From assembly GCA_947034885.2 (NCBI GenBank), contig OX344752.2:7316001-7380000 (forward strand): DNA of 64,000 bases, given 5' to 3'. The notes under the pieces are model-generated. The model had not been told where the DNA came from and made no database searches. It saw only the letters and a program-made list of their open reading frames with translations. Below are positions 49,548-61,562 of this stretch, piece by piece. The DNA comes from Thuidium tamariscinum. Lineage: Eukaryota > Streptophyta > Bryopsida > Hypnales > Thuidiaceae. Position 1 is the first letter of the stretch. Each line of letters begins with the position of its first letter. A program made the translations under genes and the position numbers.

Positions 49548-52500
49548 ATGGCAGATCTAAACTCGAGCTTGGAGTCGTCGGGATTGTCAGCAGAGGAGAC
49601 GACGACGGCCACTACCACCACGACAGCATCCACATCGGCAGCCGTTGCAAGCTCCTGCGAGGTGATGATGTGGGAAGGCTGGAGCTCGCACCCTTCCGGC
49701 AGCACCGCCGACGACGCGTCCATCAGCAGCATCGCCGTGCTCCCCGAGCTCACAACCCCCACCACCTCCTCCTCGCGCTTCCATCACCATTCCGACATGC
49801 TCTGCAACCTGCTTTCCAGCTTCCACCCGCTCGCAGTCCACCCCCAAACCTCCGATGACAACACCACCTTCCTGCACCAGCTGGACCACTCGGACTCTGA
49901 AGCTACGACAGTGTCCTTCGGAGAACCTGTCTCAAAAGCCTCGACTTATTTCACTGGAATCCCGTACCCCTTGCCAAAACGCGACGATCAGACCTCGCAG
50001 TGGAAAGCTTCACAGTGGGCGCAGACAGTCCCTGAGTCCCTTGAGTTCATGAAATGGGACACCACTCCTTGGCCAGGATCGACGACCATTCAACTGTTCC
50101 ACGACGAGGACGACAGTAGTCCAATGAGAGACACCGTCACTGGTTTCGGCCAAGCGCACCAAAGTAGCAAAAAACTCGAGCTTTTCTCCGGTTTCGCCGA
50201 CCAACACAGCGAGATGAATCCCGTTCTCGTGTTGTCACCCCAAACGAATCAAACTTCTTCCATCGGATGGATTCCAACCTCGACACCAGACAGGGCACCA
50301 GATCGGGTCCCTGAGTTGCCGTCCACGAGGTCCCAGCAGCTGCTGGACTTTGTTCGGACCGCAGAGGACCATCAACGCTCCGTGACGATCGAACCCTCCG
50401 AGCAGTTTACCGTCACGTCTCTTGGAGGAGAACCTCGCAAGCAGAATCGACGTGGTGGCGATGAATTTTGGAATGTGCCGGCGTCGAAGCGGTCGCACGT
50501 TGCAGATGAACTCGCGGGAACGATGATGTGGCGGAATCAGGATAGTCGTGAGGATTTCGCGATTGCTAATGGAATGCGGAGGGTCGTGGATTCTTCTTCT
50601 TGTAGGTCTGGGGGAGTTTGGGCTACGAGTGGGGCGCCGTCGTCTTCTTCCATTTCGTCGTCGGCGTCGCAGGCGATGGAGCTATTCGCCATGGGGCCGG
50701 CGCTGAACACGAACGGCAAGCCGCGAGCGCGGCGCGGGTCCGCGACGGATCCGCAGAGCGTGTACGCCAGAGTAAGCTCGTCACTCACTGACTGCACTGA
50801 TTAGAGTCACGTCCGTTTTTTTTTAGTGTGGGCGCTAAATTACAGTCACCTGCGATTACAATTACCAAAATACGGAGTAGTGTAAGTGTCACTACAAAAT
50901 TAAAATAGCTGGTGAAAATATGTGCAATTACACAACTATAACTGAACTCCAAAAGGATGAAGAGGCTGCTTTGCCAAAAATGATTCCATTTGTAGACCAA
51001 TAGGTACATTCTTCATTTTATAGTCTGAGTTTGAAAGTCAACAGCATGAATCAGTTTTTGGCCTCAAATTTTTTTCAAAGTTAAGGTAATGTGATTTTAG
51101 TGAATTAACCACCACATGCATAGCTCAAGCACAACTCAATTGCTCATGTGCAATGAAAGAACTTCTATGAAATTAATACAATTTCAAAATATATTCGTCT
51201 ACTTAGGCAATCATACCTCCACAAGAAAAATTAGGTGATTTGGAGAAATTTGATGATTTTTTCAATAAAACTTTATTTTTTTTAAGGCTTGGGGATAGTT
51301 TTCTTCTCATGCATTGTGTTTTCTCATTTTCAAAATTCTTGAAATTAAGTTTATCCATAGATTGTAGATCACTAATTTACTATACATGGAATTATTGCAT
51401 TTCAAGTGACATTATAGAAGATCTTCCTAACATTCCAATTCAAGATTGTTTTGTCATTGAGAGTAATAAAATTTGTGATAAGATTAGTGTCTTTAAGGCT
51501 TATGAATTTGTTTGTTTTTGCATATAATTTTTCAAAAAATTTAATTTGTATGTGTACAATTTAATAGGATATTGTATGAATGTAATAAGTTTAATCAATT
51601 TAATCAATACAAATTGGTTGTCAAGCAATTGTTTATGATTGAAGATTGTGAAATCTATATGTTATAATAGTTACTAATCATTCAATTTCACTCAAATAAA
51701 ATGTGCATGTCTTCATGTTTGTTGAAGAGGCAAAATCTTAGGAAATTGGCACATATATGTTTTGGGAATCACACATTTCTATATGTCCTAACTCATAGAA
51801 CTTTGAAGATAGTCACTATTTTGGACTTTTAAACCTACCATTTTTATAATCATGACAATTGATGTGTCTTTTATTTTTAGAATGGATAAATTTTTTTAAG
51901 GTTTCAAGTAGAGTTAGATCATTTTTTGAAAGAACTCTCTTCATGACTCAAAGGTTCTTACCATTATATATAAGTTTGACACTATCTAGGTTCATTTTGA
52001 AGGTTGAAAATGATGGAATCTTAACCTAGTTAAAGCATTTTCAATTTAAAACTTCCTTTAATGATGTTCAATTTTTTGTCAAATAGTCTGATTTTACTAA
52101 AATTGTGTTTACTTTCTTGAATAGCAAAAGAATTCCAATTTTGTAACTTGGTTATATGGATTATGCAGCATAGAAGGGAGAAAATCAATGAGCGCTTGAA
52201 GACCTTACAACACTTAGTTCCAAATGGAACAAAGGTTAGCAATAGTGACAATTGAATTGCCAAATTTCATTTTCTAGTGGTCATAGTATAGGATTGATAC
52301 ATTGTGTGGTGAATTTCTAAAGGTTTGTTGTAGAAGAATTCTAATCTTCAACTAATTTGCTTTGTTCAAAGCAGGTGGATATAGTAACTATGCTTGATGA
52401 AGCCGTTCACTATGTCGAGTTTTTGCAACTTCAAGTGAAGGTAATCAATGACAATTGTTGGAAATCTAATTGTAAACTATTAACTTGAGTGTGTCAATGG

Positions 52501-53011
52501 ATATTTAATTCCCAATGTTGATGCTTTTCAAGGCAAGTGCTATTTAATTTAGATTTACACCAATTTTAAGAGTTTTGTGTAATGGAGTGTTTCAATCAAT
52601 TGGCACATTGTATCACTCTATTTCTATTAAAATGAAATTGGCATCCTAATATCCATGTTTGTAGTAGAATTAGAGTTTTTACACATCATTTCCCTGTTGT
52701 CACACCAATTAATATATGGAGGCCTCACACCACCCCATAATGCATAGGCAAACCTCCCCATGTCCAAAATATACCTGAAACAGTCTAATTTTATTGAAAG
52801 CTATGTGTAAATACTTCTAATGGAGAATGTGAGGGATGTCGTTATTTGGGGCAAAGACACCACTATGGAGCTTTTAACGTAGAGTTCTCTGTTGGACTTG
52901 CAGCTATTGAAGTCAGACAAGTACTGGACATATGCCACTCCAAACATTTACAAGGGGATTGATCTCTCAAATCAACCCACACAGATGCAGGGAATGGGGT
53001 CCAGTGTTTAG
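49548..53011 (+). CDS. RSL: bHLH transcription factor, RSL class II (subfamily VIIIc)
   Basis: The family activates growth of tip-growing filaments: root hairs in flowering plants, rhizoids and caulonema in bryophytes. Exons are 49548-50771, 52169-52234, 52375-52440 and 52904-53011, all GT-AG with introns between codons, giving 487 residues. Exon 1 codes for a 408-residue Ser/Thr-rich N-terminal region and ends in DPQSVYAR. The basic region and first helix follow (HRREKINERLKTLQHLVPNG), then the second helix VDIVTMLDEAVHYVEFLQLQ. Glu and Arg of the RREKINERL motif needed for E-box contact are present. The tail YATPNIYKGIDLSNQ is the conserved RSL extension. The split of the bHLH over three small exons is typical of the family. 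VPNGTKVDI rather than the class I form IPGATKVDM places it in class II. The NAT gene converges on it 550 bp downstream. Confidence 0.95.
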
Positions 53012-53561
53012 AGTGATTAGAACTGCTCATATGATCAGCGAGTAATTAAGTTAAAACATACAAGGTTAGCACAGACAGACAGTGAATTGGAGGTGATAAA
53101 TCAATTGGCAGCAACCCAATTGATCTCTCACATCTAGCTAGCGAGGATCACTTAATATTTTGTAGCTAGCCGTCATTCGCTAGCCTGAGTCTCTTCCTCA
53201 TCTGACCGGATTTGATAGCTTAGCGCTTTGCCGTTCAGATCATTTTTGTTCAAATCATTTATATGAGCTGAAGGCATCAAACCTGAAATGAGCGGTAGTT
53301 ACTGGTTGTGTACCTATTCAAAATTCACTTGAGAATATGATATACTTTGAATGCAAGCGTGAATGACAATGCCCCGGAACTTCCCATTGCAAAGGAGTTT
53401 GAAAGCTATTGAGTGAAGAGGTCGAGTTGTAAGTTACTCTTGAAGGAACGGACTCTTGAATTGCGTTGGCCACAGACGAGATGGAGGTTCTTCTTACTGG
53501 ATGTGTTAGTCGGTGTCGCATTTAGCAGAATGATTTATTTCGACACATAGGAATCGAGAGA
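53012..53561. other. Intergenic space between convergent bHLH and NAT genes
   Basis: 550 bp that must hold the 3' untranslated regions and poly(A) sites of both genes. No further feature is supported; the minus-strand open frame at 53318-53521 has no known domain. Confidence 0.5.
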
Positions 53562-56500
53562 TTACAAGCCTACCCATATGGCCCACCTAAAAAACTTACT
53601 CAGACCGAATGGCAATCCATAGTCTTTGACCATTGCAGACTCATTTCGAGCAGTCCTGCCTTTGCTCCAAACGTAGAGGCCGCGTTCTTGTCGACTACCT
53701 GGCACTGTGTTGTCTAGAATGAATGCCACCAAAAATGCAACTACCATGTGAAGGGAGAATATGGTGTTGAGTGCAAAGTTCGCCTGTCAAAATATAATAA
53801 GGGGGTATAAGCGACTCAATTCATTTAGATACTTCTCATCACTGTTTAAATTCTTGATTCTGAAGTTATTTAGATATCTTTTCATAGCAAGTAGTCAGAT
53901 GCCTTGGGGAAAGTCAATGGCTGTGATAGCTTACATGCTTAGAACTGGTATGGAAGGGACCGTGAACAGCAACGTTGTATGGTTGGAAATAGATAGGCAG
54001 TTTCGATCTTGAAGGGCTGTCATACTGCTGGAAGTAGGATGGTATTGAAAGAGCTAAAAACAAGGATAATCCCATAATCAATACATTTCGGGAGCTGCCA
54101 GTTTCGCTGTATCGCAGGTTGGAGAATCCCATGGCAGCTTGCATTGCCCACATGAACACCAGAAGAGCTGCCACAATCACATGTGGCAGTGATGCTATAA
54201 ACCCTGAAATTTTTCCTGCACATTCAATATTGGTCCAATCAGTACAGAAAGTATGTCATGGCGCTACTACAAGAAAAGATCCACTTGTGACTGCCGTGCC
54301 TAAACCTTCAGATCCCCGGAGACCAAATCTTAAACTATTACGAATACCATTACAACTTCAAGCCTCGGGAGAATCCATTACGTGTTTATTCCATTGAGGA
54401 CTCTAGTATGAAAGTCATGAGACTATTATGAAATTGAATTTGAAAAAAAATATGATGATGGCGGTTACCATTTAGCGTGCAAGAAGTCATGTAATGTGGA
54501 AATAATGCTACAGAAACTCAAGGACCTTTCTGGTAATTGTATGCTGGATGAAATTGCACAACGTCTACTTTGCGTAGAGTAAAACAGAAACATACCCTTG
54601 ACTTATTTACACAATGGGTCAACGTGTTATCCGCAATATTATTCAAGAAGCGTTTCCTGTTATTAAACTCAATGACAATTAAAAACAAATGAGTCCTCTC
54701 CAATTTGGAGACGAAATACTGTACCAACAAGAGAAAGCACTATCAGGATGCCAGCTCCAAATTCCACTCCACGGCGGCTTCCCATCTTGGTTACTGCAAT
54801 TGTGTGCACATTTTCTGTTAAGGTGGTTGCTCCGGAACCAGTACCCCAGAACCCGGCTAATATGCTCGTCAAGCCCTCCAAACCTATGCTCCGACTAACC
54901 ACTCCAGGAGTAGGTGCTCTTGACGCAACCAAAAGAGAGGAGGCATGATAAGTGCCCACCTGCAAAATTAGCTCTTCAATTAATCCTTGCAGTGAAGACC
55001 CGAGTGAGGATCGGCAGAGATACTCTGACTGAGTCGAGTGCTTATTAAATAGAAATTATGGAAGAACAAGGCTCGGGGAAGGTTACTGACCGAGTCAACT
55101 GAAGCAATAAGCGATGCTACCCACATGACCGCTGCTGTTTGCCAATGAAATGTTGGAACTCCCCATTGGAATGGATACGGGACACGGAACCACGGTGAAG
55201 TTGACATGGCGTTCGATACGTCAGTTCTGCAATTGAGCATGGTTGACATGTGCTGCTTACATTCTGGAGTGAGTTTCTCTGTCGTGTTTCCTCGTTGACT
55301 GAAACTACACCCAGAGTAGGTATACGCTTTCGACTCCGTAAGCAGGAAGGCATATGCCCAGGTCAATGCGAGTGCCAGAGATACCTGCGAGGTTCACGTT
55401 CACAATAAATTGAGATAAGGTCACTCTGGATGGCAAGTTTGGGATGACACTCTCAGATTCAAGAAAAGCTATATCGGCTCATATCGAAGGTTTGCGAAAC
55501 CTTCGATATGGCACCTAAGCTAGTACTTTGAGTGCATCAGTGGAATCATTTTTTAAAAATAATAGATGAAGTTTTATCAATCAGAATCAGAGGAGAGACG
55601 TCACTTACAGCGTAAACTTGGAAAATTCGATGACCAAAGACACTGATCTTGCGAAGGTACTGCACACCGAACACTCAGGGCCATTACGCTCAGGGCCATT
55701 GGTGAAAAAGGAAGGTATTTGATCAATACATTATGTTCAAGGAATTCAAGTCTTCCCTGTCACGTAGTCAAAGGACTCGCTGATGCTCAGAAGGTATTCT
55801 TTTCTCATTTAAGACGTTTAAGGAGAGCAGGAATTAGAAACTCCTTCATACCTGACCTATCCAGTCTATTTGGTATGAAGGATATAGGCAGAGCTTCTTA
55901 AAAAGTGATGGCAACCACTGTGAAGCTCAACAACTCACCAAGGAAAAGAGCACCAGCAACAGAATCTGTGGAATGCCAATCTCCACGCACGTGCCAACTA
56001 CTGGAATTCCGTAGGAAAAGAAGGCGAGTCCCACAGCTGCTACTGTGGGCGCAACAACCACGGGATTGATTACTCTGCGCTTTGGAATCCAGACCACCTG
56101 TTAATTCAAAATCATTGACCCTACATCCTTTCTTCCCAAGTCAGTGCATGACATGAAAATTAGGCATCAACAGATCAACTCATATCATAAACGTGTGGCA
56201 ACAATATGTTCGGGCTTCTGGGGAGTTCAAGTCCAGACTACATGCAAGGGAGACTAAAAGAGTAGAGTCTAGTGATTTTTTCGCTAAAGAGAACCAATTC
56301 TTTTTCGTTTTGCAAAATCTTAGTAATGGCTTGGGGACTCTTCCAGACTGTTATTTCCAATTGCACTTGCGGATTTGGACACAACCTGGCAGGCTAACGG
56401 GAAGCGAGATCAAATAAGGATCCGATATTCTCAAGTTTTGTATGACCGCAGTGTTCATTCAAAAACAATCGAACAGGAGCGAGGTTTGATAGCAAGTCTT

Positions 56501-58444
56501 GCGATTCTGTTAAACTAGAGAAGATTAGTTTGTGTTCAAGTACCTCAGAAGAACTGACATAGCTCCACTGTAACCTAAAATGGATTGGAATACGGAGCCG
56601 ACGATTATTGCACCTTGCAATTCCCTCATTGTTGTCTTAAACCTCTGCACAGAAATAGCACCACAGCTCTTCGTTCATTGTACTACAATTATAAATCCAT
56701 TTTGACAGGCAGACAAAAATATTGTGAAAGATTTATAACAACTTCAAATGGTAGATTGGGAACAGACTTTCAAGAAAAATATCACGAAACAGGAATTAAC
56801 ACCCAGCTAATAACATACTTGATCATTGATCACATGCATTAAAAGAAATATCAGAATGCACCTGGGAGAGGTTGCTTACGTCTTTCGATGAGTTTGCATA
56901 CTCAGAGGAAAAGATGATAGCAAATGCTGGGGCGAGGTAAACAAAGGATGCTCCCTGAACCAGTGGCAATCTTGAGCCAAAGGATGTGTGCAGTAGAGTA
57001 GAGAGTCCAGACACCATTAACATGCTTGACACAACTTTGGAAGTGTCTTCCTACAAAACATTAATGAAAATCAGTCCCAAAATCATCTCAATTTTCTCAA
57101 TTGAGTAGCACACTCAAGCTAAGAAGAAATGTTAAATGATCGGTGCAATCTGAGTCGATCGTGGGTCACTCACAGGAGTCCCACCCATTGCAGGTACAAT
57201 GATAAGAGGAATCAAAACGAGGGAGCCAACAATGGAGAAGTAATGTTGAATGCCGTAGAAGATCAATGGAACTGCACACGAATCCAGAAAATAATTTTAA
57301 AATCAAGAGCACAACTGAAAGTTAAAAGTAACAAGTTAGATGCCACATCATTTCTTAGAAATCCATTTTTCTTTTAAGGATTATCATTTCGACTTTGCAG
57401 ATTTTAACAGTTAATTTAAATTGGAGTGTGTACCACGTTTTTAGGGTGAGATTGTGTAGAGTATGTTGATCCTAATGGCAAGTTGGACGTTATAACTTAT
57501 GACCACACTTGTGCGTCATGCAATTCACAAGACCGTTCCATATATCATCGGGAGGTGATGAACTACACTAGACCTAATCTGCACCAACAGTATCCGCTGT
57601 TCAACGGAAGGTAGCTTGTTATCGGTGATTTCTACCTCAGCCTATGGCGCACATCTCAATACAGACAATACACTTGGGATCTGGAATATATTGGCCTCCA
57701 ATATTCCGTTTCCGGTACCGTATATATCTACTTCTATTCGAAGCTTTAAATTCAGGCTGTCCTCTTCAGCTCTGAATACCATTTACAAACTTGGAAGAAA
57801 AAGGAAAACTCCTGAGGAAACTTACCGAGACCCGGATTCTCCCGAAGCTCATACTCCATGTGCAAGTGCTTCGACATTATCATATGGTCATCGCCATCCT
57901 GCGATTGCGACATGGCATCGTCCTGGTCGTTGTATAGTCTAAGAGGCTCAATGCGTAGCTGTCCACTGTTGTTCTGGCTCACACCTGAATCAGCAGTCTT
58001 AGACTTCACTGGATTGAAATATGCCGGAGGTCCTCGAACAGCTGCTAATCTCAGGGGAGCTTCTTCCTTTTCATTGCTTTCTTTCTTTCCATTGGCATGC
58101 ACTCCATTATTAGCACCATTTCGTGCTCCTGATTCGAGATCTCGCATAGCAGGTGGCTGTTCGGCAGAGAGAATAGAAGGTTTCGGGATGTGAGTACCAT
58201 CGGACAGGTTGATTTCAATATCACTGCCATTGCTAGTCCCTCGTTCCATGCCCTTGAAGCCTGTGCGTCGAGCCCAGGAGCCTGAGGTAGCGCGAGGGTT
58301 GTAGCTATGGCCGTCGCCAGCTGGCCACGGCCCTGGCCGTTTTCCTAAAGAAGGCGATTCCGGATCATTCTCACGCGTCTGCGAAACTCGTGATGGAGGA
58401 GAGCAAATCATTGCGGCCGACATATTCACCAAAACTACTCTCAA
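53562..58444 (-). CDS. Nucleobase-ascorbate transporter, NAT11/12 type
   Basis: A membrane permease of the nucleobase-cation symporter 2 (NAT/NCS2) family. Exons read on the minus strand are 58444-57826, 57271-57174, 57050-56862, 56644-56544, 56074-55939, 55659-55609, 55384-55091, 54959-54725, 54215-53935 and 53783-53562. All junctions are GT-AG and the phases close to 741 residues. The first 200 residues are a polar, Ser- and Pro-rich N-terminal extension, which marks the NAT11/12 subgroup. The membrane core starts with YGIQHYFSIVGSLVLIPLII. The family signature is ENVHTIAVTK at residues 545-554, with His where most members have Gly. Other blocks are HTSFGSRLPLVQG, NPVVVAPTVAAVGL and the C-terminal ILDNTVPGSRQERG. 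The start could also be the second Met, at 58423. The substrate cannot be told from sequence. Confidence 0.95.
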
Positions 58445-61167
58445 ACTCCACCTTGTTCACACTTCTGTGTTCAGTGCCCTAATTTAGTGAGCTTTTTCAG
58501 CTTCTGTCAACACCTTGAAATGGAAGTCGGTTGACGGAGGTAATGACCTCGGATGCTCACCACCTGCGCTGCATACTATGATGCACATAGCATACGATTC
58601 GCTGTTCAAAATCCGTCTTAAAAATCTTTCTCGTGTCCGTCAGAGAGCTAAATCGCTCATGACAGCCTTGCGCACAGCAAGTTAGCGCCTGCTGAATGCA
58701 TAATTCCATCGGAAACGGCAAAAGAAACACTATGGCGACTGCTCGAGCAAAAACGATAGCTCAAGCAATGTCATGAGAGGACGAAGTCCAGGGGAGCGTT
58801 TTGTGATAGTATGAACGAATCTGCAGTAACAAAGAACTGCTACTTCAACTGCATCAATAAAATAGAAACAGCAAAGGAGCGGGGAGGTGGTAAGCGAGAC
58901 GGATTGAGATGCTCCTGTACCACAATAACCGAATACAGGGACATCAACGAGAACGGCACCGCTGTAACATCTGAATACTAAAACATCTGTGTGCAACTCT
59001 CAACTCCATACCAAATCTAGAATTAAAAATTGCGTATGGAAACGATTCGTGCAGCCTACGGGCTGAAGGAAAGTTCGCGTGAAAAATGAGAGGGATGGCT
59101 TGAAAAATGGGACTAAGCTCTCGAGATCTCGACATTAAGAAGCAACGGACACGCAGCCAGAAAATCTCCGACGGAAGTGGCGAGTACAAAGGGTAATAAT
59201 ACTCCGCCAGAGTCCGCCTGGTGACTTAAGTCAGACTCTTGTTGTCGTTAGTAGCAGAATTGTAACATGCGAGACAACATGCAGGGGATACTCACAGCGA
59301 AGAGCTCGATGATTACAGCTCCTGCTTAACGCAGCTGTACGTACAACTGTAACTGCCGATCATATATATCATGTCATACTCTCGCTAGCTGCAGAGTCGC
59401 GTCAGTGCGCAATCGTGAGTGGCTGCAAGTCAGTCAAGGCACATGAGCACCTCTGGACGCCTGCGCCACTAGACCTCATCATTCGTCTCTATGTACTTCA
59501 TCATTTCGAAGAACTGCACCTACGCAAAGCGCAATATATCCTTACAACTTCTTCACCACATGGAACACAACGGTTATTTACTTGACAAAAGCATCCATTA
59601 TACAAGAGCAATCAGCACGAAGCAATTATCAGCAACTGCTAATTAGACTCTCCACAATATGCCAAAGTAATGTTAAAGTCTTCCTCAACAAGAGGACAAG
59701 CTCCTTGGTTCTTTGGTCGGCTACCAAGCACTGAAGCACATATTCGCTTGATTACGCTACATTGTGCTTTTAGACCTCTGAACCACGATTCTTAATACCT
59801 CCATCTTTACGTTTGGTGAGAACAGCGTCGTTTGGAGTACTCTGAAAGGTAAGCCAAACCTGTGAAACATGTGAGTGTCAGGCACAGTTAAGGACAGGGG
59901 AGACTCACTCCAGCTCGCCTCCGTGTACTTTACACTCTATTTCAAAAAGTAGGAGGGTTCCAGCAGCTCAACTTGCACAGAGTGATGACAGATAGAATGA
60001 AGACGAACAGAAACCATGCCTTAAGCTTCTGGACTCCCTCTACTCTCGAACTTAAGTCTCAGAAAGAATGTGCAAGATTCCGCACCAGGGATATTCCCCA
60101 TTTGTTGACAGCCAGGGTTCCTATCCAAGGGACAAAAGGAAAAGAAAACCTAAGATCTATTAAAAAAAACTCTGCTATTAATCGCGTGCACCTCCACACT
60201 CAAATAAAAGAGTTCCGGCACCTGGCCATTGTTACCCGAGCAATTGAGTTTCTATGCTTCCGACACCGCTGTAGCCTTCCAAAGTCAAATTCGAACGACA
60301 CCACGCAGCAATCGAAAGAGCACTGATTGAAATGCGCAATGATGTGCTCACCTCTGCCCCGTGGCTGCCACTCCAATTAGCTCTTGATCTCGCACAATTC
60401 TTCAGGAGATCTCCATGGGCATAGAAAAACAAGTCACAATCCTCACAGATATGAGAGCACAATGATTCCCAGCCCGATGGCTCAAGTTTACCGGTACTCT
60501 GTCGGAGGTTCAGGACGACTCACAGTATGAGACAGTTTTATTTGGAATCATGGATATGCAGGCAACAGAGCAATGGCGATCCCCTACAGATTGTTGATTC
60601 GCATCAATGCTCTGCTCTAGAATGCTGTGAATTCTCCACAAAAATAACAAACGATGTTAGTAACATTTGAGGTTCTTGAAGAGTATACACGAATTCCCAT
60701 TTGAATCTGGACTTGCATACACATGATATTCAATCAAAGATGTAAATGCTCACCCTCTGATTGTGACTCTGTTAACAGATTTTTTCCGCGACTTCTACTT
60801 CGTTGGCCCTGATCGAGTTTTGTTCATCAAACAAAATGCTGAGTCACAGATTGTGACTTCCATTACCAGGAAGTTGAGCAGTATTTAATGGAATCATCAT
60901 CGTGATGGTAGGTATGGCTACTGCGGTGAATTTTTTTTCCTGAAACAGACCACATGAGATCAGACGTGAGTATAGAAACCATTCGATTGATGTAACGAAG
61001 TAGCTTGCTCGAGAATCAAGAATTCAGAGAGCACCATCGGCATCGAGCTCACAATGTTACCAGTCTATGATGACAGAGGCCTTGAGCATATAGAATTGCA
61101 CGGAAGCTCGTCTTGGTCGTTGCGGCCATAGCCAGGTTTGCTTGTTCGTGTCATGTAAAATCTTACG
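58445..61167 (-). promoter_or_regulatory. Upstream region of the NAT gene
   Basis: About 2.5 kb of moderate GC content without a recognised coding exon. On the minus strand a TATA-like GATATATATG lies at 59361-59370. A minus-strand frame at 60232-60462 ends at a good splice donor (GGGGCAGAG followed by GTGAGC, near 60345), so it may be a leader exon of a longer NAT transcript or a piece of another gene; I recognise no domain in it. The plus-strand frame 59973-60326 looks like a shadow. Confidence 0.35.
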
Positions 61168-61562
61168 ACCCATTTCCAACCACCTAAGGAATTGAGGAAT
61201 TGAGCATATCTGCAGGATGGGTTTGGTAAGGGAAATATTTTTCCTGCGCAGTGAAATAGATTTCAGAAGGATTTGAAATTTCTTGTACATTCCCTCCTAA
61301 AAAACAAAATAATCTTGATTTCTTTTGGTGAAGATTCCGTTAAACCTATTCTTGTTACATAGGTCATTCTATTTTTAACCATAGGTTGGATATAAAATCA
61401 ATATAAGTGATAATTGTGGCTTTCAATGTACATGTTGCAATCATTTTTATGCTTTCAATGTCAATGTATACTTTCATAGCTCCTATTGGTCTTGCTTTAC
61501 ATAAAGTATAATATATACTACAAGTCATCAAAAATAGAACAACCTAGGTAGTAGAAATGGGA
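61168..61562 (-). mobile_element. MITE family A, fourth copy
   Basis: The left end ACCCATTTCCAACCACCTAA matches the CTTAAG-type end of the copies at 4277 and 39197 in inverted orientation. The right end, with TAGAACAACCTAGGTAG before GAAATGGGA, matches the opposite end of the 4277 copy. It is the longest copy, at 395 bp. Confidence 0.5.

Noticed and set aside
49523-50797. Several minus-strand open frames opposite the first bHLH exon
   Set aside because: Shadows of the GC-rich plus-strand coding exon.
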